Shown here piece by piece: positions 42,156 through 53,358 of a stretch of DNA of 64,000 nucleotides; position 1 is the stretch's first letter, and the number at the start of each line of letters is the position of its first letter. Source of the stretch: Myxococcus dinghuensis (GTDB lineage Bacteria; Myxococcota; Myxococcia; Myxococcales; Myxococcaceae); assembly GCF_024198235.1 (NCBI RefSeq), contig NZ_JAKCFB010000002.1:248001-312000 (forward strand), in the 5' to 3' direction. Under the pieces are notes generated by a model. It made no database searches, was not told the DNA's origin, and was given only the letters and a program-made list of their open reading frames with translations. The translations under genes and the position numbers were made by a program.

Positions 42156-44177
42156 ATGAGACCGTGGTGGAATCGAACCTTGGCGTTCTCGGGTTCCCTC
42201 GTCGTCGCGATGTCCGTCTCCCGAGCGACCGCGGACCCGCTGCCCCTGCTGGACAGCACCGCGAAGCGCTCACCGTTCGCGGCGGCCTGTGACGGCAAGC
42301 CGGACTCGACGCCGCTCCCCGTCGACCCGCGCACGCTCGTCGTCCCGGGCGTCAACAAGGCGGGCGCGGCGGTGCAGTTCAACGCGTACTGGGTGGACCT
42401 GCACACGTCCCCGGCGCCCTACGTCTCCAACCTGCCGGCCAACCCGACGACCTGTGGGCAGTTCCGAGCGAGCGCGAGCCGGGGCCGGTCGAACATCGAG
42501 ACGCGCCCCTACTTCCAGCCGTTCACCACGTCGCTCGCGTACTACAACATGTTCACGCTGTGGGGTTACCTCATCCGCCCCTCGGACTTCGACGAGCAGA
42601 TCATCAAGCGCTTCGGCCTGACCAAGGCCCCCTTCCGCAATCCCTATCCCTATCCGTGGGAGAACCCCAACCTGACCAACGGCGGCAGCGGTCAGCTCCC
42701 GCTGGGCATCATGCAGGAGAAGGACGACAACGGCCGCTGGACGGGCAACATCACCTCCGGGTGCTCTGGCTGCCATGATTCGCGCCTGGGCACGGAGTCC
42801 GAGGCCGCCTTCGTGTGGGGTCGCTCCAACGACGCCATCGACGCGGGCCTCATCCAGTCCGACTTCTTCCGCTCCACCGGCATCGGCAACATCCTCCACC
42901 TGGCCCCCGTGCCCTGGAGCGTGGGCCGTGGCACCAGCGACGCCATCGGCATCGTGGACCTGCTGCCCGCCCTCTTCGACATGGACTCGCTCGCGCTCGC
43001 GCCGAGCCTGCTCGAGTACTTCCCCACCCACGCCGGCGGCATGTCCCGCGCGCCCAACTGGTGGTACCGCGCGTGGAAGACGCGCCAGTTCTGGGACGGC
43101 GCGCTGACGTCCGACAACGTCCGGTCGGAGATGGCCTTCGGCATCGCCAACCTCGGCCGCTCGCCGGAGAAGCGCCGCGCCCTCACGATCGAGTTCGAGG
43201 ACAACGACAACTTCTTCCTCTCCCTCTCGCCGCCCCTCTTCCCCAAGAGCATCAACACCGCGCTCGCCGAGCAGGGCGCCATCCTCTTCCACGAGCGGGA
43301 CCTGTGGGCCAACGGCGCCAACGCCAACATCCCCAAGGCCGCCGGCAACGGTTCGTGCGCGAGCTGCCACGGCGTCTATTCGCCGCGCCACGCCGCCAAC
43401 CCCGCGTTCCTGCCGGACCCGCGCCTCAAGGGCATCGCCGGCGTCATCACCCCCATCGAGACCATCCGCACCGACCCGGCCCGCAAGGAGCTCATGCAGG
43501 ACGAGCGCAAGCGCCGGGCGTGGAACACCTCGTTCCTGGGCTACAACGACCAGCACCCGGACCATGGGCCGTACTACGACGACATCATCATGAGCGCCCT
43601 GCGCCGCGTGCCGCGCCGCGCCTATGACGTGGGCGACGGTCCCGTCTATTCGCCGGTGGGCCCCAACGAGTGGATCCAACCCTTCGGCTACGTCGCCCCG
43701 CCGCTGTACGGCGCCTGGGCCTCCGCGCCGTACTTCCACAACGGCAGCATCCCCACCCTGTGGGACGTGCTGAAGCCCTCGGACCGCCCCAACGTGTGGA
43801 AGCGCCAGCAGACGTCCACCAACATCCTGGGCACCAACGCCGGCTATGACTCCAGCTTCGCGGCGTTCGACTTCGACAAGCTGGGCTGGAAGGTGACGAA
43901 GCTGGCGTGCGGCGACGTGCCCGCCAACGACCCGTTCATCCCCTGCAGCCAGGAGATGGCCACGCCGGACATCCTGTTCGCGAACATCGCCAACCTGGTG
44001 GCCGACTACAACTCGCTGGCCTACCAGTCCCCGCCGCCCATCACCAACAAGCAGATCCGCTCGCGCATGATCTTCAACTCGCACCTGTACGGGCTCGGCA
44101 ACGAGGGCCACGACTTCACCCAGTCGCTCACGGACGCCGAGCGCTGGGCCATCATCGAGTACATGAAGACGCTCTGA
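42156..44177 (+). CDS. RoxA/RoxB-like di-heme cytochrome c rubber oxygenase
   Basis: The 673-residue product has a signal peptide (1-26; FSGSLVVAMSVSRATA) and two c-type heme sites, C203-SGC-H207 and C401-ASC-H405. Their 198-residue spacing is almost that of rubber oxygenase RoxA (199), a protein of about the same length, and the segment APYFHNGSIPTLWDVL near residue 528 fits the C-terminal lobe of MauG/RoxA-type proteins. RoxA cleaves the double bonds of polyisoprene with O2, giving oxo-aldehydes; functional RoxA homologues are known in myxobacteria. Shorter di-heme peroxidases lack this architecture. It is secreted or outer-membrane bound. It converges on the aldehyde dehydrogenase and beta-oxidation operon. 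Start: ATG behind GGAGG. Confidence 0.85.
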   Translation: MRPWWNRTLAFSGSLVVAMSVSRATADPLPLLDSTAKRSPFAAACDGKPDSTPLPVDPRTLVVPGVNKAGAAVQFNAYWVDLHTSPAPYVSNLPANPTTCGQFRASASRGRSNIETRPYFQPFTTSLAYYNMFTLWGYLIRPSDFDEQIIKRFGLTKAPFRNPYPYPWENPNLTNGGSGQLPLGIMQEKDDNGRWTGNITSGCSGCHDSRLGTESEAAFVWGRSNDAIDAGLIQSDFFRSTGIGNILHLAPVPWSVGRGTSDAIGIVDLLPALFDMDSLALAPSLLEYFPTHAGGMSRAPNWWYRAWKTRQFWDGALTSDNVRSEMAFGIANLGRSPEKRRALTIEFEDNDNFFLSLSPPLFPKSINTALAEQGAILFHERDLWANGANANIPKAAGNGSCASCHGVYSPRHAANPAFLPDPRLKGIAGVITPIETIRTDPARKELMQDERKRRAWNTSFLGYNDQHPDHGPYYDDIIMSALRRVPRRAYDVGDGPVYSPVGPNEWIQPFGYVAPPLYGAWASAPYFHNGSIPTLWDVLKPSDRPNVWKRQQTSTNILGTNAGYDSSFAAFDFDKLGWKVTKLACGDVPANDPFIPCSQEMATPDILFANIANLVADYNSLAYQSPPPITNKQIRSRMIFNSHLYGLGNEGHDFTQSLTDAERWAIIEYMKTL

Positions 44178-44185
44178 CGCCGCGG

Positions 44186-44230
44186 CTCCCCGTGTGACGG
44201 GCGCGGTGCCGGCCCGTCACACCCGGGGAG
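44186..44230. terminator. Long hairpin between the RoxA-like gene and the ALDH gene
   Basis: CTCCCCGTGTGACGGGC (44186-44202) pairs with the segment at 44212-44230, with one 2-nt bulge, making a 17-bp stem and a 9-nt loop. It starts 9 nt after the plus-strand stop and reaches to within 10 nt of the minus-strand stop; it probably terminates both. Confidence 0.7.
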
Positions 44231-44239
44231 GAGGCCTTC

Positions 44240-45643
44240 TCAGAGGAAGCGCTTGAACAGGCCCAGCTTCCCGGAATACGGCGGGTAGCGCAGCTTCATG
44301 TCCAGCGCGAAGGGCCGCTTCACCACGCTCTTCTTGTGGCTGAAGGCGTCGAAGCTGGCCTGGCCGTGGTAGCCGCCCAGGCCGGACTCGCCCACGCCGC
44401 CGAAGGGCAGCCCCTCCACGGCGAAGTGGACACACACGTCGTTGGTCACCGCGCCGCCGCTGGACGTCTCCGTGAGGACGCGCTCGTTCACCGCCGCGTC
44501 GCTGGCGAAGCTGTAGAGGGCCAGCGGCTTGGGCCGCGAGCGCACGAAGCGGATGGCCTCGTCCACGCTGTTGCAGTCCACCAGCGGGAGCAGCGGCCCG
44601 AAGATTTCGTCCTGCATCAGCGGGCTCGTCACCGGCACGTCGGTGATGACGGTGGGCGCGAAGTAGCGGCTGTCCGCGTCCCGCTCACCGCCGAAGGCCA
44701 CCTGGCCGTCCTTCGCCAGCGCGCTGATGCGCTCGAAGTGACGCGTGCTGATGATGCGGCCGTAGTCGCTGCTGGCGCGCGGGTCCTTCCCGTAGAACTC
44801 CTGGACGGACTTCTGCACCAGCGCGGTGAAGCGCGCCTTGAGGTCGGGCGGAATCAGCACGTAGTCCGGCGCGATGCACGTCTGGCCGGCGTTGACGTAC
44901 TTGCCCCAGGCGATGCGGCGCGCGGTGACCTCCAGGTCCGCGCTCCGGTCGATGATGCAGGGGCTCTTGCCGCCCAGCTCCAGCACCGTGGGCGTCAGGT
45001 GCTTGGCCGCGGCCTCCGCCACCACGCGCCCCACCTGGGTGCCGCCGGTGAAGAAGATGAGGTCCCAGCGCTCGGCGAGCAGCGCCTGGCTCGCATTGGC
45101 GTCGCCCTCCACCACGGAGACGACCTCCGGGGGGAAGGCCTCGTTCACCAGCTTCGCCAGCACCGCGGACGTCGCCGGCGCCAGCTCGCTGGGCTTGAGC
45201 ACCGCGGTGCAGCCCGCCGCCAGCGCGCCGATGAGCGGCGCGATGGAGAGCTGGTAGGGGTAGTTCCACGGCGCGATGATGAGCGTCACGCCGAGCGGGT
45301 CCGAGTACTGCCAGGCCCGCGCCGGCTGGATGACGAGGGGGGCGGAGCCCTTCCTCGGCTTCATCCACGACTTCACGTGCTTCGAGGCGGTCTTCAGCTC
45401 GCCGTAGATGCTCCCCACCTCCGTGAGGTAGGCCTCCTCCGGACTCTTGTTCAGGTCCGAGCGGAGGGCGGCGAGGATGTCCGCCTCGTACTTGCGAGCG
45501 ACACGTTCGAGCGCCCCCAGCTGCTCCCGCCGCCACTGCAGCGGGAGCGTCACGCGGGTTTCGAAGTACGCACGCTGTTTCTCGACGAGCGCCTTCGCGT
45601 CGAGCGAGGGCGGTACGGCGGAGAGGCGGGCACCCTGAGCCAT
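44240..45643 (-). CDS. Class 3-type aldehyde dehydrogenase
   Basis: The 467-residue NAD(P)-dependent enzyme shows the family motifs: PWNYPYQLSIAPLIGALAAG, FTGGTQVGRVV, LELGGKSP with the general-base Glu, NAGQTCIAPDYVL with the catalytic Cys, EIFGPLLPL and LPFGGVGESGLGGYHG. Its length and the short C-terminal tail fit class 3 (ALDH3) and coniferyl-aldehyde-type enzymes, which lack the long C-terminal arm. It oxidises aldehydes to carboxylic acids in the cytoplasm. It is the last gene of the nine-gene minus-strand operon, 24 nt after the FadB-like gene. Placed beside a rubber oxygenase, it may oxidise the aldehyde end of cleaved polyisoprene. Confidence 0.95.
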   Translation of the reverse strand: MAQGARLSAVPPSLDAKALVEKQRAYFETRVTLPLQWRREQLGALERVARKYEADILAALRSDLNKSPEEAYLTEVGSIYGELKTASKHVKSWMKPRKGSAPLVIQPARAWQYSDPLGVTLIIAPWNYPYQLSIAPLIGALAAGCTAVLKPSELAPATSAVLAKLVNEAFPPEVVSVVEGDANASQALLAERWDLIFFTGGTQVGRVVAEAAAKHLTPTVLELGGKSPCIIDRSADLEVTARRIAWGKYVNAGQTCIAPDYVLIPPDLKARFTALVQKSVQEFYGKDPRASSDYGRIISTRHFERISALAKDGQVAFGGERDADSRYFAPTVITDVPVTSPLMQDEIFGPLLPLVDCNSVDEAIRFVRSRPKPLALYSFASDAAVNERVLTETSSGGAVTNDVCVHFAVEGLPFGGVGESGLGGYHGQASFDAFSHKKSVVKRPFALDMKLRYPPYSGKLGLFKRFL

Positions 45644-45667
45644 GGACTGCTCCTTCGTTGGGAGTGA

Positions 45668-47845
45668 CTACTTCAAGAACTCACCCTTCTCGGCCTTCTC
45701 CACCAGCGAGGCGGGCGGCAGGAAGTGCTTGCCGTAGCGCGCCGCCAGCTCCCGCGCGCGGTTGACGAAGCCCCTGGGTCCCGTCCCGCTCGGCCCCTCG
45801 TAGCCGTTGATGAACTGCGCCACGCCGCCCGTCCAGGCCGGGAAGCCGATGCCGAGGATGGACCCGATGTTGGCGTCCGCCGCCGAGCGCAGCACCCCCT
45901 CGTCGAAGCAGCGCACCGTGTCGATGGCCTCCGCGAACAGCATGCGCTCCTTCATGTCCTCGAAGGGGATGGTGTAGCCCGGCTTCGTGTAGTGCTGAAC
46001 GAGTCCCGGCCAGAGCTGGGTGCGCTTGCCGTCCGCGTAGTCGTAGAAGCCCGCCCCCGTGGAGCGGCCCTTGCGGCCGTGCGTGTCGATGAGCGCGTCC
46101 ACCACCGGGTAGCTGCCGTGCGGGTCCCACGTCTTGCCCGCCGCCACCGCCGCGGCCTGCGTCTCCTGGCGGATCTTCCGGGGCAGCGTCAGGGTGAGTT
46201 CGTCCATCAGCTGCAGCGGCGCCGCGGGGTAGCCCGCCTGCAGGCCCGCCTGCTCCACGGACGCGGGGTGGATGCCCTCGCCCACCATGGCGATGGCCTC
46301 GTTGAGGAACGTGCCGATGACGCGGCTGGTGAAGAAGCCCCGGCTGTCGTTGACGACGATGGGCGTCTTGCCGATCTGCACCGCGATGTCGATGGCCTTC
46401 GCCAGCGTCGCGTCGCTCGTGTTCTTGCCCGCGATGAGCTCCAGCAGCGGCATCTTGTCCACGGGCGAGAAGAAGTGCATGCCCACGAAGTCCCCCTGCC
46501 GCTCCACGCCCTGGGCCAGCAGGGTGATGGGCAGCGTGGACGTGTTGGACGCCAGCACCGCGTCCTGGGCGACGACGCCCTGGATCTCCTGGAACACCTT
46601 GTGCTTGAGCTCCGCGCTCTCGAACACGGCCTCGATGACCAGGTCGCACCCGGCCAGCGCGGCGGGGTCCGCGGCGGGGGTGATGCGCGCGAGCAGCGCG
46701 TCCCCCTTCTCCTTCGTGGAGCGGCCCTTCGCGACGGCCTTCTCCACCAGCTTGACGGAGTAGCCCTTGCCCTTCTGGGCCGCCTCGAGGCTCACGTCCT
46801 TGAGCACCACGTCGATGCCGGCCTTGGCGCACACGTACGCGATGCCCGCGCCCATCATGCCCGCGCCGAGCACGCCCACCTTCTTCGCGGCGTGCTGCGG
46901 GTAGCCCTTGGGGCGCCCGCCACCGGAGGAGATGTGCTGCATGTCGAAGAAGAACGCCTGGATCATGTTCTTCGCGACCTGGCCGGTGACCAGCTCGGTG
47001 AAGTAGCGCGACTCGATGGTGAACGCGGTGTCCACGTCCACCTGGGTGCCCTCCACCGCCACGGCCATGATGGCGCGCGGCGCCGGCATGTTCGCGCCCT
47101 TGAGCTGCTTGCGCAGGTTGGCGGGGAAGGCCGGCAGGTTGGCCGCCAGCGCGGGCGTGGACGGCGTGCCGCCCGGAATCTTGTAGCCCTTCGCGTCCCA
47201 CGGCTGCTGCGCGGTGGGGTTGGCCTTCACCCACGCCCTGGCCGCCGGCAGCAGCGCCTCCACGGAGTCCACCACCTCGTGGACCAGGCCCTTCTCCCTG
47301 GCCTCGTGCGGGCGGTAGCGCTGGCCCTGGAGCAGCACCTGCATCAGCGCCTCCACGATGCCCAGCATGCGCACCGTGCGCACCACGCCGCCGCCGCCCG
47401 GCAACAGGCCCAGCGTCACCTCCGGCAGGCCCACCTGGGCGCCCTTCACGTCCGCGATGATGCGGCGGTGGCAGGCGAGGGCGATCTCCAGGCCGCCGCC
47501 CAGCGCCGCGCCGTTGATGGCGGCGACCACGGGCTTGCCCAGGGTCTCCAGGGCGCGAAGCTGGGATTTGATCTCCTGGCCCAGCTCGAAGACCTGCTTC
47601 GCGTCCTCCTTCTTCACCGCGCGCAGGTCGTTCAGGTCGCCGCCGGCGAAGAAGGTCTTCTTCGCGGAGGTGATGATGACGCCGGTGATGTCCGCCTTCT
47701 CGCGGACGAGCCGGTCCACCGTCGCCCGCATGGACTTCACGTAGGCGGCGTTCATCGTGTTGGCGGACTGGCTCGGGTCATCCAGCGTCAAGATGACGAT
47801 GCCGTCGGCGTCTCGTTCCCAGCGGATGGTGTTCGTGTCACTCAT
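45668..47845 (-). CDS. Bifunctional enoyl-CoA hydratase/3-hydroxyacyl-CoA dehydrogenase (FadB/FadJ-type)
   Basis: The 725-residue protein is a fusion. Residues about 5-200 form the crotonase domain, with KKTFFAGGDLNDL for the oxyanion hole, and the two catalytic Glu in AALGGGLEIALAC and GLPEVTLGLLPGGGG. About 320-500 is the NAD-binding Rossmann domain (VGVLGAGMMGAGIAYV), and the rest the dehydrogenase C-terminal domains, including SSTLPIT-like SNTSTLPITLLA and MHFFSPVDKMPLLELI. It converts enoyl-CoA to 3-ketoacyl-CoA by two steps of beta-oxidation. Its partner thiolase is encoded 38 nt upstream, as in fadBA pairs. Confidence 0.95.
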   Translation of the reverse strand: MSDTNTIRWERDADGIVILTLDDPSQSANTMNAAYVKSMRATVDRLVREKADITGVIITSAKKTFFAGGDLNDLRAVKKEDAKQVFELGQEIKSQLRALETLGKPVVAAINGAALGGGLEIALACHRRIIADVKGAQVGLPEVTLGLLPGGGGVVRTVRMLGIVEALMQVLLQGQRYRPHEAREKGLVHEVVDSVEALLPAARAWVKANPTAQQPWDAKGYKIPGGTPSTPALAANLPAFPANLRKQLKGANMPAPRAIMAVAVEGTQVDVDTAFTIESRYFTELVTGQVAKNMIQAFFFDMQHISSGGGRPKGYPQHAAKKVGVLGAGMMGAGIAYVCAKAGIDVVLKDVSLEAAQKGKGYSVKLVEKAVAKGRSTKEKGDALLARITPAADPAALAGCDLVIEAVFESAELKHKVFQEIQGVVAQDAVLASNTSTLPITLLAQGVERQGDFVGMHFFSPVDKMPLLELIAGKNTSDATLAKAIDIAVQIGKTPIVVNDSRGFFTSRVIGTFLNEAIAMVGEGIHPASVEQAGLQAGYPAAPLQLMDELTLTLPRKIRQETQAAAVAAGKTWDPHGSYPVVDALIDTHGRKGRSTGAGFYDYADGKRTQLWPGLVQHYTKPGYTIPFEDMKERMLFAEAIDTVRCFDEGVLRSAADANIGSILGIGFPAWTGGVAQFINGYEGPSGTGPRGFVNRARELAARYGKHFLPPASLVEKAEKGEFLK

Positions 47846-47883
47846 GGTTTCGCTCGAAGCTCTTCGGAAGGAAGGTCAGGGAA

Positions 47884-49095
<1,212 letters not shown>

Positions 49096-49138
49096 CGGGT
49101 GACTCCTTGGGTGACGTGCTGCTGGGTAGGTAGGCGGG

Positions 49139-50284
49139 TTAGAGGGAACGGGCGACGAGCTCTTTCATGACCTCGTTCGCGCCGGCGAGGATTCGAAGGA
49201 CGCGGGTGTCCGCGAACAGGTGCGAGATAGGGTACTCCTTCATGTACCCATAGCCTCCGAAAAGCTGGAGGCAGCGGTCCGCGACGATGCAGGCCTGGTC
49301 GGTGACCCAGTATTTGGCCATGGCCGCCGTCGTCACGTCGAGCTTCCCCTCGAGGTGAGATTCCACACACTCGTCGATGAAGCTGCGGCACACGCGGCGC
49401 AACGTCGCGCATTCCGCCAATTCGAACCGCGTGTTCTGCAGGGCGAAAAGGGGCTTGCCGAAGGCGTGCCGCTGCTTGGTGTATTCCACCGTCAGGTCCA
49501 CCGCCCGCTCGATGCTGGCCATGGCGATGAGCGCGGTGCTCAGCCGCTCCTGGGGCAGCTGCTGCATCAGTTGGATGAAGCCCTTGCCCTCCTCGCCCCC
49601 GAGCACGTTGACCACCGGCACCTGGAGCTCGTCGAAGAACAGCTCCGTCGTGTCCTGGCCCTTGCCGCCCAGCTTGTCGAGGATGCGGCCCCGCTCGAAG
49701 CCGGGGGTGGTGTCGGAGACCTCGGCACACAGCAGCGAAATCCCCGCGTGGCCCGGACCGCCGGTGCGCGCGACGATGATGAGGAAGTCGCACACGCGGC
49801 CGTTGGAGATGAACGTCTTGGCCCCGCTCACCTTGTAGAAGTCGCCGTCACGCACCGCGCGGGTCGAAATCGCCTGGAGGTCGGAGCCGGTGCCCGGCTC
49901 GGTCATGGCGATGGCGCCCACCCACTCGCCGCTGGCGAGCCTGGGCAGCCACTTCTGCTTCTGCGCCTCGGACGCGTACGACAGCACGTAGTGCGCGACG
50001 ATGGAGCAGTGCACGGCGAAGCCCATGGACGGGTCTCCGGCCTTCACCTGCTCCTCTGTGAGGATGGCCTCGTGGGCGAAGGTGCCGCCGCCGCCGCCGT
50101 AGGCCTCCGGGACGGACATGCACAGGAGGCCCAGCTCGCCCGCGCGGCGGTAGAGCGCCTTGTCGGGGTGGCCCTGGGCCACGTGCTTGGGGACGTTGGG
50201 GATGACTTCCTTGGTGAAGTAGGTGGCCGCCAGTTGGCGCACCTGCTCGAGCTCGTCCGAGCTCCACCGGGGACGTGCCGTCAT
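49139..50284 (-). CDS. Acyl-CoA dehydrogenase (first of two)
   Basis: The 381-residue flavoprotein has the family order: N-terminal helical domain (about 1-120, with [21 protein letters not shown]), beta domain with [15 protein letters not shown] and [11 protein letters not shown] for FAD and substrate binding, and a C-terminal helical domain ([52 protein letters not shown]). The catalytic Glu typically lies in the last helix pair, in an E-Y/I-P region as seen at KEYPI or in GANEV. It makes trans-2-enoyl-CoA. A second copy at 50317 lies 32 nt upstream in the operon, suggesting different chain length or branching. Confidence 0.93.
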   Translation of the reverse strand: MTARPRWSSDELEQVRQLAATYFTKEVIPNVPKHVAQGHPDKALYRRAGELGLLCMSVPEAYGGGGGTFAHEAILTEEQVKAGDPSMGFAVHCSIVAHYVLSYASEAQKQKWLPRLASGEWVGAIAMTEPGTGSDLQAISTRAVRDGDFYKVSGAKTFISNGRVCDFLIIVARTGGPGHAGISLLCAEVSDTTPGFERGRILDKLGGKGQDTTELFFDELQVPVVNVLGGEEGKGFIQLMQQLPQERLSTALIAMASIERAVDLTVEYTKQRHAFGKPLFALQNTRFELAECATLRRVCRSFIDECVESHLEGKLDVTTAAMAKYWVTDQACIVADRCLQLFGGYGYMKEYPISHLFADTRVLRILAGANEVMKELVARSL

Positions 50285-50316
50285 GATGGGTCTCTCTTCC
50301 GTGGAAAGGGTGCGCC

Positions 50317-51456
50317 CTACAACCCGAACGTCTTGCCGATGATGTCGCGCTGGATTTCGCTCGTGCCGCCGAAGACGGTGGAGATGACCGTGGCGCGCAG
50401 GTGCGACTCCATGTCGTATTCGAGGGCGTAGCCGTAGCCCCCCATCATCTGCATGCCCTCCAGCGCCACGCGCTTGGCGGTCTCCGTGGTCTTCAGCTTC
50501 GCCATGGAGGCCTCGCGGGGCAGCATCCGGTCGGGCGCCTCGTCGGCCATGGCCGCCACGCGGTAGACGAGCAGCTCGCAGCAGTCCAGCTCCGTGGCCA
50601 GGTCCGCGACGCGGTGCTTGAGCGCCTGGAACGACCCCACCGGCTTGCCGAACTGCTTGCGCTCCTTCACGTACGCGACGGCGTCGTCGAAGGCCCGGCG
50701 CCCCCGGCCCAGCATGGACGCGGCGAGGATGAGCCGCTCGCTGTTCAGGCCCGCCATCAACTGGGGCCAGGCCTGGTCCACCTTCCCCACCACCGCGTCC
50801 TCCGGCAGGAAGCAGTCGGTGAAGAAGACGTCGTTGACCTCCTTGCCGCCCATCGTCGGGATGCCGCGGATCTCCACGCCCGGGGTCCCCGTGGGCACGC
50901 AGAACATGGTCAGGCCCTCGTGGCGCGAGCCGTGGGCCTGGGTGCGCGCCACCAGCAGCATGTGGTCCGCGAGGTGGGCGTTGGAAATCCAGGTCTTCTG
51001 GCCGTCGACGACGTAGCCGCCGGAGACCTTCTTCGCGCGGCAGGTGAGCGCGGCCACGTCCGACCCGGCGCCGGGCTCCGACATGGCGATGGCCTCCACC
51101 CGCCCCCGCGCGATTCCGCCGAGCACCTTCGCGCGCTGCGCCTCCGTGGCGAACTTGAGGTAGGGGCCGGCGGCGACGGCGGTGGTGATGTAGCCCCCCA
51201 CGGGCGCGAGCCCGTACGCGGTGCGCTCGGCGAACAGGCAGATTTCGGTGAGGCCGCCGCCGGAGCCGCCGTACTCCGGGGGCAGGCCCACCCCCAGCCA
51301 GCCCAGCTCGGCCATCTGCGCGTAGAGCGCGGGGCTGTGGGCCTCCTTCCCATGGTCCGTGAGCGCGTCGCGCTGGGCGCGCGTGCCCGTCTTGGCGCGA
51401 CAGAACGCGTCGATGGCGGCTGCGAACGAGGCTTGCTCGGGGGTTCGGACGTGCAT
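50317..51456 (-). CDS. Acyl-CoA dehydrogenase (second of two)
   Basis: The 379-residue flavoprotein resembles the other but clearly differs in sequence. It has YGGSGGGLTEICLFAERTAYGL, IAMSEPGAGSDVAALT, KTWISNAHLAD, KQFGKPVGSFQALKHRVADLA and QMMGGYGYALEYDMESHLR, with FGGTSEIQRDIIGKT at the C-terminus, the usual ending. The start is the ATG 7 nt after the ligase stop, close enough for coupled translation. It introduces the double bond into an acyl-CoA. A paired dehydrogenase next to it could form a heteromer, as in steroid-catabolism systems, or handle another substrate. Confidence 0.93.
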   Translation of the reverse strand: MHVRTPEQASFAAAIDAFCRAKTGTRAQRDALTDHGKEAHSPALYAQMAELGWLGVGLPPEYGGSGGGLTEICLFAERTAYGLAPVGGYITTAVAAGPYLKFATEAQRAKVLGGIARGRVEAIAMSEPGAGSDVAALTCRAKKVSGGYVVDGQKTWISNAHLADHMLLVARTQAHGSRHEGLTMFCVPTGTPGVEIRGIPTMGGKEVNDVFFTDCFLPEDAVVGKVDQAWPQLMAGLNSERLILAASMLGRGRRAFDDAVAYVKERKQFGKPVGSFQALKHRVADLATELDCCELLVYRVAAMADEAPDRMLPREASMAKLKTTETAKRVALEGMQMMGGYGYALEYDMESHLRATVISTVFGGTSEIQRDIIGKTFGL

Positions 51457-51463
51457 GGGGGGC

Positions 51464-53302
51464 TCAGTCGTTGAGGTAGAGCGTGGCGATGCGCTCGGCG
51501 TACTGACCGAGGATGACGCGCCGCTTGAGCTTGAGCGTGGGCGTCAACTCCCCCGTCGCGGGGCCCCACGACTCCGTCACCACCTGGAAGCGCTTGAGCT
51601 GCTCGGCGCGCGACAGGCGGGCGTTGCTCGTGGCCACCAGGGTCTCCAGCTCCGCGAGCACCGCCGGGTCCTTGGCCAGCTCCGCGACCGAGGACGCGGT
51701 GAGACCGCGGGCCTTCGCCCACAGGGGCGCCACCTCCGCGTCCAGCGACACGAGCGCCGTCAGGTACGGCCACCCGTCGCCGATGGCGATGGCCTGTCCC
51801 ACCAGCGGGTGGGCGCGCAGCATGCCTTCGATCTTCGACGGGGCGATGTTCTTGCCGCTCGAGGTGATGAGCAGCTCCTTCTTCCGGTCGGTGATGGTGA
51901 GGTAGCCCTCCCCGTCCACCGTGCCGATGTCGCCGGTGGCCAGCCACCCGTCCGCGTCCAGCGGGCTGACGATGTGTCCGTCGTCCGCGAGGTAGCCCAG
52001 GAACACCACGGGCCCGCGCACGAAGATTTCACCGTCCTGCGCCAGCTTGACCTCGAGCCCGGGGATGGGGCGCCCCACGGAGCCCACGCGGAAGTCCGTG
52101 GGCGTGTTGATGGTGGCGCAGCCGGTGGTCTCGCTCATGCCCCAGACCTCCAGCACCCGGATGCCGTAGCCGCCCAGGTACTCCAGCACCTCCACGGGGA
52201 TGGGCGCGGAGCCGCTGCTGGCCCACTCCAGCGCGTCCAGGCCCAGCACGCCGCGCAGCGGCTTGAGCACCTTCTCCTCCACCACCGCGACCTTCTGCGC
52301 CAGCTCCGCGGGGACGGCCTTGCCGGAGCCCTCCAGGCGGAAGGCCTCCAGCGTCAGCGCGTGGGCCGCGAGGATGGCGTCGCGCTTGACGGGCTCCAGG
52401 GCCCCCACCTTCGCGCGCAGCCCTCCCGCCAGCTTCTCCCAGACGCGGGGCACGCCGAAGAACGCGGGGGGCCGCACCTTCGCCATCAGCGGCACCACCC
52501 CCGCGGGGTCCGAGCAGACGTGCACGTGCAGCGCCTTGAACGCGGAGCGGTACAGCCCCAGCTCGCGCTCGGCGATGTGCGCCAGCGGCAGGTAGGCGAT
52601 GGACGGCGTGCGCATGGGCACCGGCGCGGCCATGTCCACGGCGATGGCTTCGTAGAAGGCGTTGCGGTGGCTGAGCACCACGCCCTTGGGGTCGCCCGTG
52701 GTGCCGGACGTGTACATCATCGCGATGGGGTCCTCCGGGCGGATGGACCTCCACCCGTCCTCGAAGACCTCGGGGTCCGCCGCGTGCAGCGCGCCGCCGG
52801 ACGCCTCCACCTGGTCGAAGGAGACGAAGCGCGAGTCCCCGGGAGGGAGGGCCGCCGCGTCGACCACCACGATGCGCCGCAGCGCGGGCAGCGACTCCAG
52901 CACCTGCCGCCAGCGCGCCACCTCGTCCGCGCCCTCCAGCACCACCACCGTGGCCGCGCTGTGCCGCGCGACGTAGCCTACTTGTTCGGTGCTCAGGGTC
53001 TGGTAGGCGGTACAGGGGATGGCACCCAGGTGGACCGCCGCGTAGTCGATGAGCCAGTGCTCCGGCCGGCTCGACATCATGATCATCATCCGCTCGCCCT
53101 TGCGCAGGCCGAGCGCGCCCAGGCCCCGGGACAGCGCCGCGGCCCGCTCGCGGATCCGCGCCCAGGTGAGCGTGACGTCCCCCGCGGAGAGCGCGGGCAG
53201 GTCCGCGAACTCCTCCGCGTTGCGTTTGAGGAGGAGCGGCAGCGTGAGCTTGTCCGCCAGGGATTGGCACTGCGCTTCCAGGTCTGCGAGCGGCGTACCC
53301 AC
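51464..53302 (-). CDS. Long-chain acyl-CoA synthetase (AMP-forming ligase)
   Basis: The product has about 612 residues. The AMP-binding motifs are IAMMYTSGTTGDPKGVVLSH (P-loop, near residue 180), the ANL gate FFGVPRVWEK, VWGMSETTG and GWLATGDIGTVDGEGYLTITDRKKEL with the hinge, then KNIAPSKIE. The C-terminal catalytic Lys is probably in the GELTPTLKLKRR motif. It activates fatty acids to acyl-CoA with ATP. The start: a GTG at 53302 has GGAGG at 5 nt; a GTG at 53308 is just 2 nt from the same site. It lies 56 nt after the SDR gene and feeds the dehydrogenases that follow. Confidence 0.93.
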   Translation of the reverse strand: MGTPLADLEAQCQSLADKLTLPLLLKRNAEEFADLPALSAGDVTLTWARIRERAAALSRGLGALGLRKGERMMIMMSSRPEHWLIDYAAVHLGAIPCTAYQTLSTEQVGYVARHSAATVVVLEGADEVARWRQVLESLPALRRIVVVDAAALPPGDSRFVSFDQVEASGGALHAADPEVFEDGWRSIRPEDPIAMMYTSGTTGDPKGVVLSHRNAFYEAIAVDMAAPVPMRTPSIAYLPLAHIAERELGLYRSAFKALHVHVCSDPAGVVPLMAKVRPPAFFGVPRVWEKLAGGLRAKVGALEPVKRDAILAAHALTLEAFRLEGSGKAVPAELAQKVAVVEEKVLKPLRGVLGLDALEWASSGSAPIPVEVLEYLGGYGIRVLEVWGMSETTGCATINTPTDFRVGSVGRPIPGLEVKLAQDGEIFVRGPVVFLGYLADDGHIVSPLDADGWLATGDIGTVDGEGYLTITDRKKELLITSSGKNIAPSKIEGMLRAHPLVGQAIAIGDGWPYLTALVSLDAEVAPLWAKARGLTASSVAELAKDPAVLAELETLVATSNARLSRAEQLKRFQVVTESWGPATGELTPTLKLKRRVILGQYAERIATLYLND

Positions 53303-53358
53303 GGGCACCTCCTCCGGTTCGATGGAAAGCGAGCTGTCTGTCTACTGCGTCTGCTTCT

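Noticed and set aside
42165-42190. Sequence resembling a tRNA T-arm on the minus strand
   Set aside because: The stem does not pair, there is no acceptor or anticodon arm, and it is inside the RoxA-like coding start.
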